A stretch of DNA of 22,524 nucleotides from a virus, in the IMG/VR virus record IMGVR_UViG_3300037492_000334, positions 1-22,524 of that record; one strand, given 5' to 3'. The notes beneath the pieces are model-generated. The model ran no database searches, was not told the DNA's origin, and was given only the letters and a program-made list of their open reading frames with translations. Positions 1 to 6,209 of the stretch are shown piece after piece. Position numbers and translations under genes: made by a program. How positions within the stretch are numbered: the first letter of the stretch is position 1; each line of letters begins with the position of its first letter.

Positions 1-120
1 CGCCGACCGACTGCGGGAGCGTGATCCCCTTGAGGTCGCAGCCGCACAGGTCCAGGTAGCCGCCGACCGACTGCGGGAGCGTGATCCCCTTGAGGTCGCA
101 GCCGCCCAGGTCCAGGGAGC
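1..120 (-). repeat. 60-bp tandem repeat, two copies
   Basis: Positions 1-60 and 61-120 are almost identical and differ at two bases (near 47 and 57 of the unit). Each unit encodes one 20-residue LRR-like repeat of the partial gene 1-421. Sequence right of 121 does not continue the repeat. The array probably extends beyond the left edge. Confidence 0.9.
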
Positions 121-421
121 CGCTAAAAATCTGCGGCGTTTTGGTCGGCCGGACTTCGTAGAAACAGGCTACGCCGTCTGGCGATGTGGCGCCGGTGGGG
201 TTGCGGCCGAGGAACCACGCTAGGAGCGGCCCGGAGCCTCCGGCTTGGAGGTTGTCCGACACACACAGATAGGCGCCGTTGGCTGGAATCTTCTGCCAGC
301 TTCGGCCGGTTAGCTTGTACGTCACTCGGCCGTACTTTTCGGTGAGGCTCGATCCGTCCGCGCGGAGAAGCTTGCAGCCGAGGACCGACTTTTCCGGCTT
401 GCTCTTCTTAGGGTTCGACAT
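1..421 (-). CDS. Leucine-rich-repeat-like protein, N-terminal part (runs off left edge)
   Basis: Translating the minus strand from ATG at 421 gives 140 codons with no stop before the window edge, so the gene is partial. The protein starts MSNPKKSKPEKSVLGCKLLR. After about 100 residues without a recognised domain it enters 20-residue repeats of the type LDLxGCDLKGITLPQSVGG. Their spacing and Leu/Val pattern look like a leucine-rich repeat or related beta-solenoid. A GGAG lies ten bases before the ATG, which supports this start. It follows the integrase and a tiny ORF in the same direction, and its start overlaps the end of that ORF by 14 bases. LRR-like proteins occur in phage accessory regions, and a binding role is possible but not shown. 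The reading frame is secure; the function is not. Confidence 0.75.
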   Translation of the reverse strand, partial: MSNPKKSKPEKSVLGCKLLRADGSSLTEKYGRVTYKLTGRSWQKIPANGAYLCVSDNLQAGGSGPLLAWFLGRNPTGATSPDGVACFYEVRPTKTPQIFSGSLDLGGCDLKGITLPQSVGGYLDLCGCDLKGITLPQSVG

Positions 422-569
422 TGGCTTGCGTCTCCAGATAGAGCGCGGCGGCGGTTCCCAGGGGCTTGGGGATCGTCCGAGGGGCGCGCCGCCGCGCAGG
501 GATGGCCGACCGTTCCCGATGGTCTTGGGGCTCCGGTCGGCCTGGGGCCGGACACGCGCCGGCCGACAT
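408..569 (-). CDS. Small hypothetical protein, 53 aa
   Basis: ATG at 569 follows the integrase stop (TGA at 572-570) with no intervening base, and TAA lies at 410-408. The product begins MSAGACPAPGRPEPQ, is rich in Arg and Pro, and ends with a helix-like GTAAALYLETQANVEP segment. Third positions are mostly G/C, and the position between integrase and the LRR-like gene with tight junctions on both sides favours a real gene. I recognise no domain. Against it: the first 40 residues are low in complexity and could be a chance frame in GC-rich DNA. Confidence 0.4.
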   Translation of the reverse strand: MSAGACPAPGRPEPQDHRERSAIPARRRAPRTIPKPLGTAAALYLETQANVEP

Positions 570-1445
570 TCAGGCGGTGAGAAGGGGCCGAGGCATGAGG
601 GCCGCGGCGTTCAGAGTTCCGACGATCCGCGGGTCGAAGTATCTGGCGGTGACCGTCGGCGTCGAGTGGCCGAGTTGCGCGGTCGCGTCTCCCCCGGCCT
701 TCTTGATGTAGCTCGCGGTGGAGCGGCGGATTCTGTGGAAGAGGCCGGTCCCCTTCTCGGCCGGCACTCCGGCGGCTTCGATGATCCGTCGGAAGCGTTT
801 CAGCAGACAGCCGCGCAGGAAAGGCCACGGCCAGAACAAAGGCCGGGCCGGCTCCCAGAGTGACCGGAAGGAAGCGGCTGTCGATTCGTCCACCTGGAAG
901 AATTGATCGGCGTGCTGTTTCTGGGCCTCGGCTCTGACGTAGAAGCCTGGAACGTCGACCAGTACGTCGGCCCGTGTGACGGCCAAGAGGGCTCCGATGC
1001 GTGCTCCGCTGTACCACGCGGCCCGCAAGAGCGAGCCCCACCAGGTCCCGGCCGGCAGGCCGGCGATTGTCCCCGGCTGGTGCACGGCCTCCGATAGCAC
1101 GGCCGAGAATTCGGCCACGGTGAAGGCCAGAGGCACACGGCGCGGCTCTTTCAGCCGTTGCCACCGAGGGCAGGCCGCAATCACGCTTTCCTCTTCGGCC
1201 AGTCGCAGGACGGCCAACAGGTGCCGGAGCGTCTTGTTGACCGTGGCCGGCCGGTCGAATTGCAGAAGGTGGGCGGCGAAGCGGGCAAGGGCGGCCCGGT
1301 CGATCAGGTCGAGAGGCGCAGGTCCGGCGAAGGCCGACCAGTGGCGCATGGCGATCTTGTGCTGTTCGATGGTCGCCGTCCGGGTCCCCAGCAGGCGCAG
1401 CGGGCGATAGTGGGACTCCCAGAAGTCCGGCAAGGTGCGAATCAA
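570..1445 (-). CDS. int: Tyrosine site-specific recombinase (phage integrase)
   Basis: This 291-residue protein should catalyse phage integration and excision through a covalent 3'-phosphotyrosine intermediate. Residues about 5-95 form a SAM-like core-binding domain. The catalytic domain shows Arg I at R149 (SGARIGALL), a likely beta-hairpin Lys at K176, HxxR at H237/R240, His at H260 (LGHS) and the nucleophile Y269 (ARYFDP). The H260-Y269 spacing of nine is typical. The start is TTG at 1445, chosen because GGGGAG sits six bases upstream; the next in-frame Met (residue 33) would remove part of the core-binding domain. Length is normal for the family. It lies downstream of the regulator gene in the same direction, about 0.6 kb from the tRNA-Phe half site. 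Confidence 0.95.
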   Translation of the reverse strand: MIRTLPDFWESHYRPLRLLGTRTATIEQHKIAMRHWSAFAGPAPLDLIDRAALARFAAHLLQFDRPATVNKTLRHLLAVLRLAEEESVIAACPRWQRLKEPRRVPLAFTVAEFSAVLSEAVHQPGTIAGLPAGTWWGSLLRAAWYSGARIGALLAVTRADVLVDVPGFYVRAEAQKQHADQFFQVDESTAASFRSLWEPARPLFWPWPFLRGCLLKRFRRIIEAAGVPAEKGTGLFHRIRRSTASYIKKAGGDATAQLGHSTPTVTARYFDPRIVGTLNAAALMPRPLLTA

Positions 1446-1527
1446 TGGAGGCTCCCCTCAAGCTGGTGTCTACCGGAAATAGTAGCACAAAGAAGAGGGG
1501 GCGGTCCATGCTTGGCGTGCTCCGTGC

Positions 1528-1548
1528 CGGTCCCGTCGTGTGGGACCG
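1528..1548. repeat. Inverted repeat in the integrase leader
   Basis: CGGTCCC (1528-1534) and GGGACCG (1542-1548) are perfect complements separated by seven bases. It is one of three hairpins in the 210-bp spacer 1446-1655 between regulator and integrase. That spacer holds no convincing ORF. There is no T-run beside it, so a simple terminator is unlikely; recombination arm sites or leader structure are possible. Confidence 0.55.
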
Positions 1549-1560
1549 CGCTGGGCGTCC

Positions 1561-1578
1561 GGGCCCGTTTCCGGGCCC
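1561..1578. repeat. Inverted repeat GGGCCCG-TTTC-CGGGCCC
   Basis: A perfect 7-bp stem with a four-base loop, 12 bp from the previous hairpin and upstream of integrase. It has no adjacent T-tract on the minus strand. Together with the neighbouring hairpins it makes the integrase leader strongly structured. Confidence 0.55.
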
Positions 1579-1623
1579 TGAATCGTTCAGGGTGGGCACG
1601 CAAGGCCAGAGGCGGCCAAGAAT

Positions 1624-1647
1624 GCCGGGCGTCAATCAACGCCCGGC
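1624..1647 (-). terminator. Probable terminator after the regulator gene
   Basis: GCCGGGCGT (1624-1632, read on the plus strand) and ACGCCCGGC (1639-1647) form a perfect 9-bp stem with a six-base loop. It lies eight bases after the regulator stop codon. On the minus strand it is followed by ATTCTTGG, only a weak T-tract, so termination may be partial and integrase may still be read through. Confidence 0.55.
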
Positions 1648-1655
1648 AGATTAAC

Positions 1656-1931
1656 CTATGTGCTAACCGGCGTCAAGGCCAGTGGCGCGGAATTTCCGGG
1701 AATTTCCTGCGCGTCGGTCGGCGGGGTAGACACCAGGGATTCGAGAGACTCCCCCAGGGCTGTGGCGATTCTTTCGCATACTGGGAGGGTCGGGGCCGAT
1801 TTACCGCCAAGCATCTTGCAAAGCCACTCGGGCGACAGGCCGGCCTCGTGCGCGAGGCGTTCCTGGCTCATCTTTTTCATCCGGCAGAATCGGCGGACGT
1901 TCAACCGGAAGGCGTCGGTCTTCTGTGGCAT
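1656..1931 (-). CDS. XRE-family (Cro/CI-like) helix-turn-helix regulator
   Basis: The 91-residue product has a five-helix XRE DNA-binding domain at about residues 8-65: FRLNVRRFCRMKKMSQERLA, then AGLSPEWLCKMLGGKSAPTL as the turn and recognition helix, then VCERIATALGESLESLV. There is no C-terminal LexA-type peptidase domain, so it is a Cro or short-repressor type; the last 20 residues are an unstructured tail. I chose ATG 1931 because GGAGGG lies seven bases upstream; ATG 1937 and TTG 1946 lie too close to, or inside, that Shine-Dalgarno. It is upstream of integrase in the same direction and probably controls lysogeny genes, but its operators are not resolved. Autogenous repression is an inference. 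Confidence 0.88.
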   Translation of the reverse strand: MPQKTDAFRLNVRRFCRMKKMSQERLAHEAGLSPEWLCKMLGGKSAPTLPVCERIATALGESLESLVSTPPTDAQEIPGNSAPLALTPVST

Positions 1932-2058
1932 TTCCATGCCCTCCAAGTTAGCCTAAGAGTCAACGCGAATCAAGGGGGAAGGCGGGAGGGTGTTGATTGC
2001 GCCGGCGTTCCGGTGTGCCCGGCCTCGCGGTGCGGGCGTCCTCTCGTCTCCCCCCGAG

Positions 2059-2100
2059 TGGACAGGGCGGGGGTCGGACCCGCGACACCTGGATTTTCAG
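2059..2100 (-). other. 3' half of tRNA-Phe(GAA): candidate phage attachment site
   Basis: Read on the minus strand, this 42-nt block matches tRNA positions 32-73: anticodon loop CTGAAAA, stem strand TCCAG, variable loop GTGTC, T-arm GCGGG-TCCGACC-CCCGC, acceptor strand CCTGTCC and discriminator A. The bases upstream (ATGGC) cannot form the 5' side of the anticodon stem, so this is half a tRNA and not a gene. Tyrosine integrases often use the tRNA 3' half, from the anticodon loop on, as the shared att core, and an integrase lies 0.6 kb away. One odd point is C where T55 of the T-loop is expected. Confidence 0.6.
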
Positions 2101-2190
2101 GCCATAGCGCGCGGCCTTCCTGGTTGCGCAGGAGAGCGATAGAGAGGCTTGGGCGGTTGGGACCTGGTAGGCCGATCTGGAGTCACGAAA

Positions 2191-2221
2191 GCTTGACACA
2201 AGCGAGCGTGGGGCGCAGGAT
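2191..2221 (+). promoter_or_regulatory. Candidate sigma-70-type promoter with overlapping palindrome
   Basis: TTGACA at 2193-2198 is a perfect -35 box. It is followed after 17 bp by CAGGAT (2216-2221), a weak 3-of-6 match to TATAAT. The -35 box lies inside the palindrome GCTTG-ACA-CAAGC (2191-2203), which could be an operator. It is 36 bp upstream of the only plus-strand gene. The rest of the gap 1932-2256 holds the tRNA-Phe half site and nothing else I recognise. Confidence 0.4.
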
Positions 2222-2256
2222 GGCCCGCGCGGGGCGATTACTTGGAGGGCGACGCG

Positions 2257-2721
2257 ATGGCGTGGGTTTTGCTGCTTGCGGTGGTCCTGGGAGCGTCCCC
2301 GAAGGATCCGGGGCCCCCGGTCGCCTTGTCGGAGTTTCCCCCGGCCAATAAGAAGGCGGCCGACGGCCTGGTCGGCCGGCGCGTGGTGGCCGACGGCGTT
2401 GTCGAGGCGGTCGACCCGGGCGAGAAGGCGGGGGAGTTCGTGGCCACGGTCCGGGCCGTGGGTCGGGATGGTTCGCGGCGAGGGACCGGGGCGGCTTGGA
2501 TTCAGGCGGGGAAGCGGTCCCGGTGGGTCAAGGTGGTCTTTGTCTTCGGGGTCGGCGAATCGTCGGCCCTCGGGCTGCGGCCTGGTCTTGACGTGGCGGT
2601 CGCTGGGAAGGTCGCGGCGGTGTCCGCTGATTTCGTGCGAACGGATGATTTTTTATGGGGCGGTCCGGCCGGCCGCGGTGAGCGGTGCGTCGTGCGGCTG
2701 GCCGAGGTCCGGGCCCGGTAG
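2257..2721 (+). CDS. Exported OB-fold-like (tRNA_anti-like) protein, candidate moron
   Basis: This 154-residue protein is the only gene on the plus strand. ATG 2257 is preceded by GGAGGG at seven bases. Residues 1-14 (MAWVLLLAVVLGAS) look like a short signal peptide with no lipobox Cys. The rest alternates beta-strand-like stretches: GRRVVADGVVEAVDPGE, EFVATVRAVGRDG, WVKVVFVFG, then LRPGLDVAVAGKVAAVS. That strand order and the closing G-x-V-x-V-x-G-x-V motif resemble tRNA_anti-like OB-fold proteins of the cell envelope; I cannot confirm this without a profile search. It converges on the last late gene with only 24 bases between stops. Own promoter, opposite strand and a signal peptide fit a lysogenic-conversion gene, by inference. 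Confidence 0.7.
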   Translation: MAWVLLLAVVLGASPKDPGPPVALSEFPPANKKAADGLVGRRVVADGVVEAVDPGEKAGEFVATVRAVGRDGSRRGTGAAWIQAGKRSRWVKVVFVFGVGESSALGLRPGLDVAVAGKVAAVSADFVRTDDFLWGGPAGRGERCVVRLAEVRAR

Positions 2722-2745
2722 GGCGGCGCGGCGATCGCGGCGTCT

Positions 2746-3240
2746 TCAGGTCGAGAAATCGAAGGCCACCACTACGCGCTCGTGGATGTCGCGGACTATG
2801 GCGCGGTGTGCGGGGTGTCGGCCCAGCGTCCATTCCCGAATCATGGCCTCTGTGACGTTGTGCGTCGTCTTGCCGGGCCACTCCAGCGGAAAGCTTAGGA
2901 CGGCCGCTTTTGCAACGCGCATCGCCTCACGGAAGGCAATTACCTGGCGCCCGCGTAGGTGCTCCCAGACCTGGAGGCCGACCAGCAGATCGTATGCCTT
3001 ATCGGCTACGGGCCACGGGGCAACCCCGGCGTCGTGCAGAATCGTCGGGCTCCCTCGAACGTCGAGCGTTTCGGATCCGTGGAAGATTGGGAGCACGTTG
3101 GCTCCGACTTCCAGAACGGTTGCGGGTTGCCGAAGTGCCGCGAATCCCAACGCCACGCTCAGGTAGCCCCAGCGGCCACGGCAATAGGGCTGCTCGCGCG
3201 AGAGGACCTCATATTCCGCATGGGTGAGCGGAGGAAGCAT
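2746..3240 (-). CDS. Class I SAM-dependent methyltransferase-like protein
   Basis: The 164-residue protein has a compact Rossmann methyltransferase pattern: motif I TVLEVGA at residues 41-47, an acidic residue after strand 2 (TLDV, about D60), then AYDLLVGLQVWEHL at 82-95, the typical motif IV region of sugar or small-molecule methyltransferases. The Gly-rich loop is shortened (GANVLP rather than GxGxG), so activity is not certain. The substrate is unknown. It is the last gene of the late operon, three bases after the glycosyltransferase stop, which suggests coupled translation and a shared role in modifying a surface sugar or virion protein. About 60 residues are missing relative to a full fold. 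Confidence 0.72.
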   Translation of the reverse strand: MLPPLTHAEYEVLSREQPYCRGRWGYLSVALGFAALRQPATVLEVGANVLPIFHGSETLDVRGSPTILHDAGVAPWPVADKAYDLLVGLQVWEHLRGRQVIAFREAMRVAKAAVLSFPLEWPGKTTHNVTEAMIREWTLGRHPAHRAIVRDIHERVVVAFDFST

Positions 3241-3243
3241 CGG

Positions 3244-4560
3244 TCAATATGCGCTGAACCATTTTCCGATCGGGCAGGCCCCGGAGCACAGCGAAGACAA
3301 CCACTTGTCCCGGGCCTTGCACCCGCCGCGCAGCTTGCACCCCGCGCCGGTGAACTGGTTGCAGGGTCGGCAGTGCGTCTCTAGCCGGTTGATCGCCACC
3401 GCCAGCATCTCGGCCGGGTAGTCGCGGCAGTAGGCGGTGAGCAGGGCCGCCGCGTCTTGCTGCGCACAGCCCCGCCGTGCGAGCCCGCGGAACAACCCGA
3501 AGAACTTCTCGACGTTTGCCTTCCAAAGCCACGGCTGAATCCGCCGCTCCATCTCGGCCGCGTAGGCCGGGTAGTTATCAAGGCAGCGGACCACGCCGTC
3601 ATAGAGAGAATCTACGGTTTGGTCACAGAGCGCCCCATTCACTCCATCCTCAACCAACAGCGGCACGTTTCCCACTCGCGTACTGGCGATGACGCAACCA
3701 CAGGCTGCGGCCTCGAAGGGCGGATTCGGCTGCGACTCAGACCGACTGGTACAAACGTAGACCTGGGCCGCGTTGTACCGCGGAACAAGCTCGTCTTGCG
3801 GGACCCAGCCGTCTTCGCGCGTGGTGGTGCTCACCATGCGAAAGTCGGTTTCAATCCCCGCAGCTTCGAGCCGGTCGCGTAGGGGTACAGTCAACCGATC
3901 CCAGCCCTTTACCTCCCGGCCGTAGTTGCTGCACACGAACACGACCCGCCGCCGCCGCTCGACTTCCGGCAGAACCCGGAACGTCCTTTCGTCTACCCAG
4001 TTCGGGACATACCACGATCGCGGATCGTTGACTTCCTTCCAAGAGTCGTGGTGGACGAAAACCAACCAGTCGGCCCACTCGCGCGCTTTCTTCAGCCGCT
4101 CTCCGCCGCACAGGTCAAGGGCCGTCGTAATGGCGTAGACGAGGATCGACCGATTCTCCCGTTGTGTCGCAGCTTTGTACAGCCGATCTCGGCTGCTCGA
4201 CGGCAATAGGTAGGCAATGTCGGGATCATTGTCTAGCAGGTTCGCCCCAGCCCCAACGCTCACCTCGAAGTCTTCCGGTGTCCGGGCCTGCATTGCCAGC
4301 GCTCGCCAGTAGTGCGCCCACTTTGATTTGCCGTCATAGCCAATGGCCATCCGTATCTTGCCGTTGGCGACAATTCGCGGGAGACTGGCCTTTGCCTTTA
4401 GGGTGTCAAGCTTTGCTGATCGCTGCTTGCCGGCTGGTACCTTTGGGCACGCAACCCTGACCAGTTCTGCAATTTCCAGCGAGCAGGAAAGCTTGCGACC
4501 GCAATAGCGGCAGGCCACTCTGCCCTCATCGGCTTTGGTAAATTCACAGAGTCCGGTCAT
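3244..4560 (-). CDS. GT-B (family 4-like) glycosyltransferase with terminal Cys-rich segments
   Basis: A 438-residue protein. The N-terminus has a zinc-ribbon-like Cys set (C5, C17, C20, C26, C38). Residues about 65-360 form a GT-B glycosyltransferase: VVFVCSNYGREVKGWDRL opens the second Rossmann domain. SRSESQPNPPFEAAACG carries the E-x7-E donor-binding pair (E275, E283), followed by GNVPLLVEDGVNGAL. The last 45 residues are Cys-rich (C397, C400, C408, C414, C425, C429), with motif CKLRGGCKARD; this may bind metal or anchor the enzyme, which is a guess. It should transfer a sugar from a nucleotide donor; the acceptor is unknown. It sits in the late operon between a Cys-rich tail-region protein (six bases upstream) and a methyltransferase. 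Codon use seems slightly less GC-biased than in the head genes. Confidence 0.85.
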   Translation of the reverse strand: MTGLCEFTKADEGRVACRYCGRKLSCSLEIAELVRVACPKVPAGKQRSAKLDTLKAKASLPRIVANGKIRMAIGYDGKSKWAHYWRALAMQARTPEDFEVSVGAGANLLDNDPDIAYLLPSSSRDRLYKAATQRENRSILVYAITTALDLCGGERLKKAREWADWLVFVHHDSWKEVNDPRSWYVPNWVDERTFRVLPEVERRRRVVFVCSNYGREVKGWDRLTVPLRDRLEAAGIETDFRMVSTTTREDGWVPQDELVPRYNAAQVYVCTSRSESQPNPPFEAAACGCVIASTRVGNVPLLVEDGVNGALCDQTVDSLYDGVVRCLDNYPAYAAEMERRIQPWLWKANVEKFFGLFRGLARRGCAQQDAAALLTAYCRDYPAEMLAVAINRLETHCRPCNQFTGAGCKLRGGCKARDKWLSSLCSGACPIGKWFSAY

Positions 4561-4566
4561 GTCGAC

Positions 4567-5175
4567 TTACCCGAGGCTCGCCAGGACGCGGCATGCCGCC
4601 AGATACCCGTCGCAGCAGGTAACGGCCCAGTCCTGGAGCGTCAACGTCTGGTCAAGCGTTCGGCAGCCCCACGGGTCGGTGGCCGCTTCGTTGAACAGCC
4701 AGTAGGCAAGCTCTACCGGCTGAAACTCCGGGTCTCCTCCCATCAGTCCAACGCGGATGCTTCTGCCAGTCGATTTTACGCTGACTGTAACGGTGACCCA
4801 AATGTCACCACCACCCACAAAGCAGGTATTAGCCGGCGGCGTGACGGGACTAGATGCCAAGCTAATTGTCGTCTCGTCAGCCTCTGGGAAGCCCTCGTTA
4901 CATGCTTCGTATTCAGCGACGTATATCCCATTAAGCGCCGCGCAGTAGGGAGGGGTGCTGGGCTCATACTCATACTCGCCGATCGGGTCGCACCCGTCGG
5001 CGTCGTTGCACTGGTACTGCTCGGGCGAGTAGTTCTTGACCAGGGTGATCCAGACATAGAGGGCGTCGATCCTGTTGCCGCATCGTAGCCGGTCCCCGCA
5101 CACCAGGTCGTAGCAACTTGGGCAGACCGGATTGCAGGGCGAATACATCAGGCCTGGGCGGGCGGGGACGGTCAT
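4567..5175 (-). CDS. Cys-rich phage protein, probably tail-tip or adhesin-region
   Basis: ATG 5175 overlaps the upstream stop as ATGA, so I prefer it to the TTG at 5196. The 202-residue product begins MTVPARPGLMYSPCNP and has many Cys spread along its length, in motifs such as CNPVCPSCYDLVCGD and RCGNRID near the start and TCCDGYLAACRV at the end. There is no signal peptide. The middle contains a beta-rich stretch, DIWVTVTVSVKS. I do not recognise the family. Its place after the distal tail genes suggests a minor virion protein stabilised by metal or disulfides; the Cys count is unusual for a cytoplasmically assembled tail. GC bias is weaker here than in the head genes. Confidence 0.8.
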   Translation of the reverse strand: MTVPARPGLMYSPCNPVCPSCYDLVCGDRLRCGNRIDALYVWITLVKNYSPEQYQCNDADGCDPIGEYEYEPSTPPYCAALNGIYVAEYEACNEGFPEADETTISLASSPVTPPANTCFVGGGDIWVTVTVSVKSTGRSIRVGLMGGDPEFQPVELAYWLFNEAATDPWGCRTLDQTLTLQDWAVTCCDGYLAACRVLASLG

Positions 5176-6206
5176 GTCGGCGGTGGCGAACAGCACCCTC
5201 CCGTAACGTAGAACCCGCCTTCATCCTCGAACCACGTAATCAACAGGCGGGTATTGGCCGGGATCGTCCCGCCGATCGGGCACCTGAACGTGGCCGGTAC
5301 CTGGACCGTTGGGAGGGCTTCAAGCGTCAGGTCGACGGCGTTAGCGTAATCGTCGTCGGTGATGTCTGTGGCTGAGTAGGCCCAGTAGGTCAACTGCGGC
5401 ACGCTGCCGACTACTTCCCACCGGTCGGTGTCGACGTTGTAGGCCGCATGGATGTGCTGCCCGATCCGCCCCTCGGGCAAACCAAAATAACCAGCGGGGC
5501 CGCGCAAGGCCCGGCAGTTGAACAGCGAGTATGTTGTCTCGGTGTCGGTAACGATAGCCCCGAGATCGTCCTTGTAGAGAAGGTACGCCGTAGCAACCGG
5601 CGGATTGGTTGCGCTGTGGTCGTGCCAGACTTCCTGGAGCTCGAAAAGGCTGGTAGCGGGGGCGGGCGCGGCCCCCAGGACCACCAGGGCCAGTTGTGGC
5701 CCGGAGGTACCGGCTTTCCAGAGGATGCGGAGCGGGCCCTCCTTGGCGCTTTCGAGGGTGTAGGCGTCGTCGACGGGTGTGGCCCATTCGTGGTCGGCGT
5801 CTTTGACGTCGACCGTGGCCACGGAGGCGCCGAGGATTACGGCGTCGACGGCGGCCCCTTCCGCGCAGGGCTCTTGCAGGATCGCGCAGCGGTTGACGTC
5901 CCCGGGAATGGCGGGTTTTGTCCCCGTGAATCGCGGGGCCTCGGTGAAGGCTTCGGCGGAGGTCGCCGGGTCGAACATTGGCGAGGTGAGGGCGACAACG
6001 TCAAAGCGGCTGCGGGCCGACCCGGTCGAGTTCTTGACTTTGACGATTGCGGCGTCACGGTGGCGGAGGGTCCGGCCGTGTCCCTGGTTGTGGTGCTGTG
6101 CCTGGACCCAGGCGACGGCGTCGAGGGTGGCATTGTGCTCCGACGCGCTGGGCGGATTGATCGGGTCGCCGGCGTTTACTTTGACAAAGGGGGTTTTGTC
6201 GGCCAT
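5172..6206 (-). CDS. Distal tail protein (unassigned), 344 aa
   Basis: The protein starts MADKTPFVKVNAGDPINPPS. It then runs through alternating beta-type segments (FDVVALTSPMF, GPQLALVVLGAA, PQLTYWAYSAT) with a C-terminal WFEDEGGFYVTGGCCSPPPT. It contains no enzymatic motif that I can see. The stop-to-start spacer from the previous tail gene is TAG-CCA-ATG, and the next gene overlaps by ATGA, so it belongs to a tightly coupled tail operon. By position it is a tail-tip, fibre or baseplate-like protein; the specific role is unknown. Confidence 0.8.
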   Translation of the reverse strand: MADKTPFVKVNAGDPINPPSASEHNATLDAVAWVQAQHHNQGHGRTLRHRDAAIVKVKNSTGSARSRFDVVALTSPMFDPATSAEAFTEAPRFTGTKPAIPGDVNRCAILQEPCAEGAAVDAVILGASVATVDVKDADHEWATPVDDAYTLESAKEGPLRILWKAGTSGPQLALVVLGAAPAPATSLFELQEVWHDHSATNPPVATAYLLYKDDLGAIVTDTETTYSLFNCRALRGPAGYFGLPEGRIGQHIHAAYNVDTDRWEVVGSVPQLTYWAYSATDITDDDYANAVDLTLEALPTVQVPATFRCPIGGTIPANTRLLITWFEDEGGFYVTGGCCSPPPT

Positions 6207-6209
6207 TGG

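Noticed and set aside
1-120. CRISPR array
   Set aside because: The 60-bp units are directly adjacent with no spacers and encode protein repeats.
322-1635. 437-codon ORF on the minus strand over integrase
   Set aside because: It overlaps the integrase in another frame and reads as Arg/Pro/Gly-rich low complexity; the integrase frame has catalytic motifs.
1944-1980. TTGATT-N17-TAACTT as a regulator promoter
   Set aside because: Transcription would begin at or just before the ATG and lose the clear GGAGGG Shine-Dalgarno, so this is not a credible promoter for the chosen start.
2059-2160. A complete tRNA gene on the minus strand
   Set aside because: No 5' half pairs with the acceptor, D or anticodon strands; only positions 32-73 are present.
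1158-2351. 397-codon plus-strand ORF
   Set aside because: Antisense shadow of integrase and regulator, running through the att region into the signal-peptide gene; no domain pattern.
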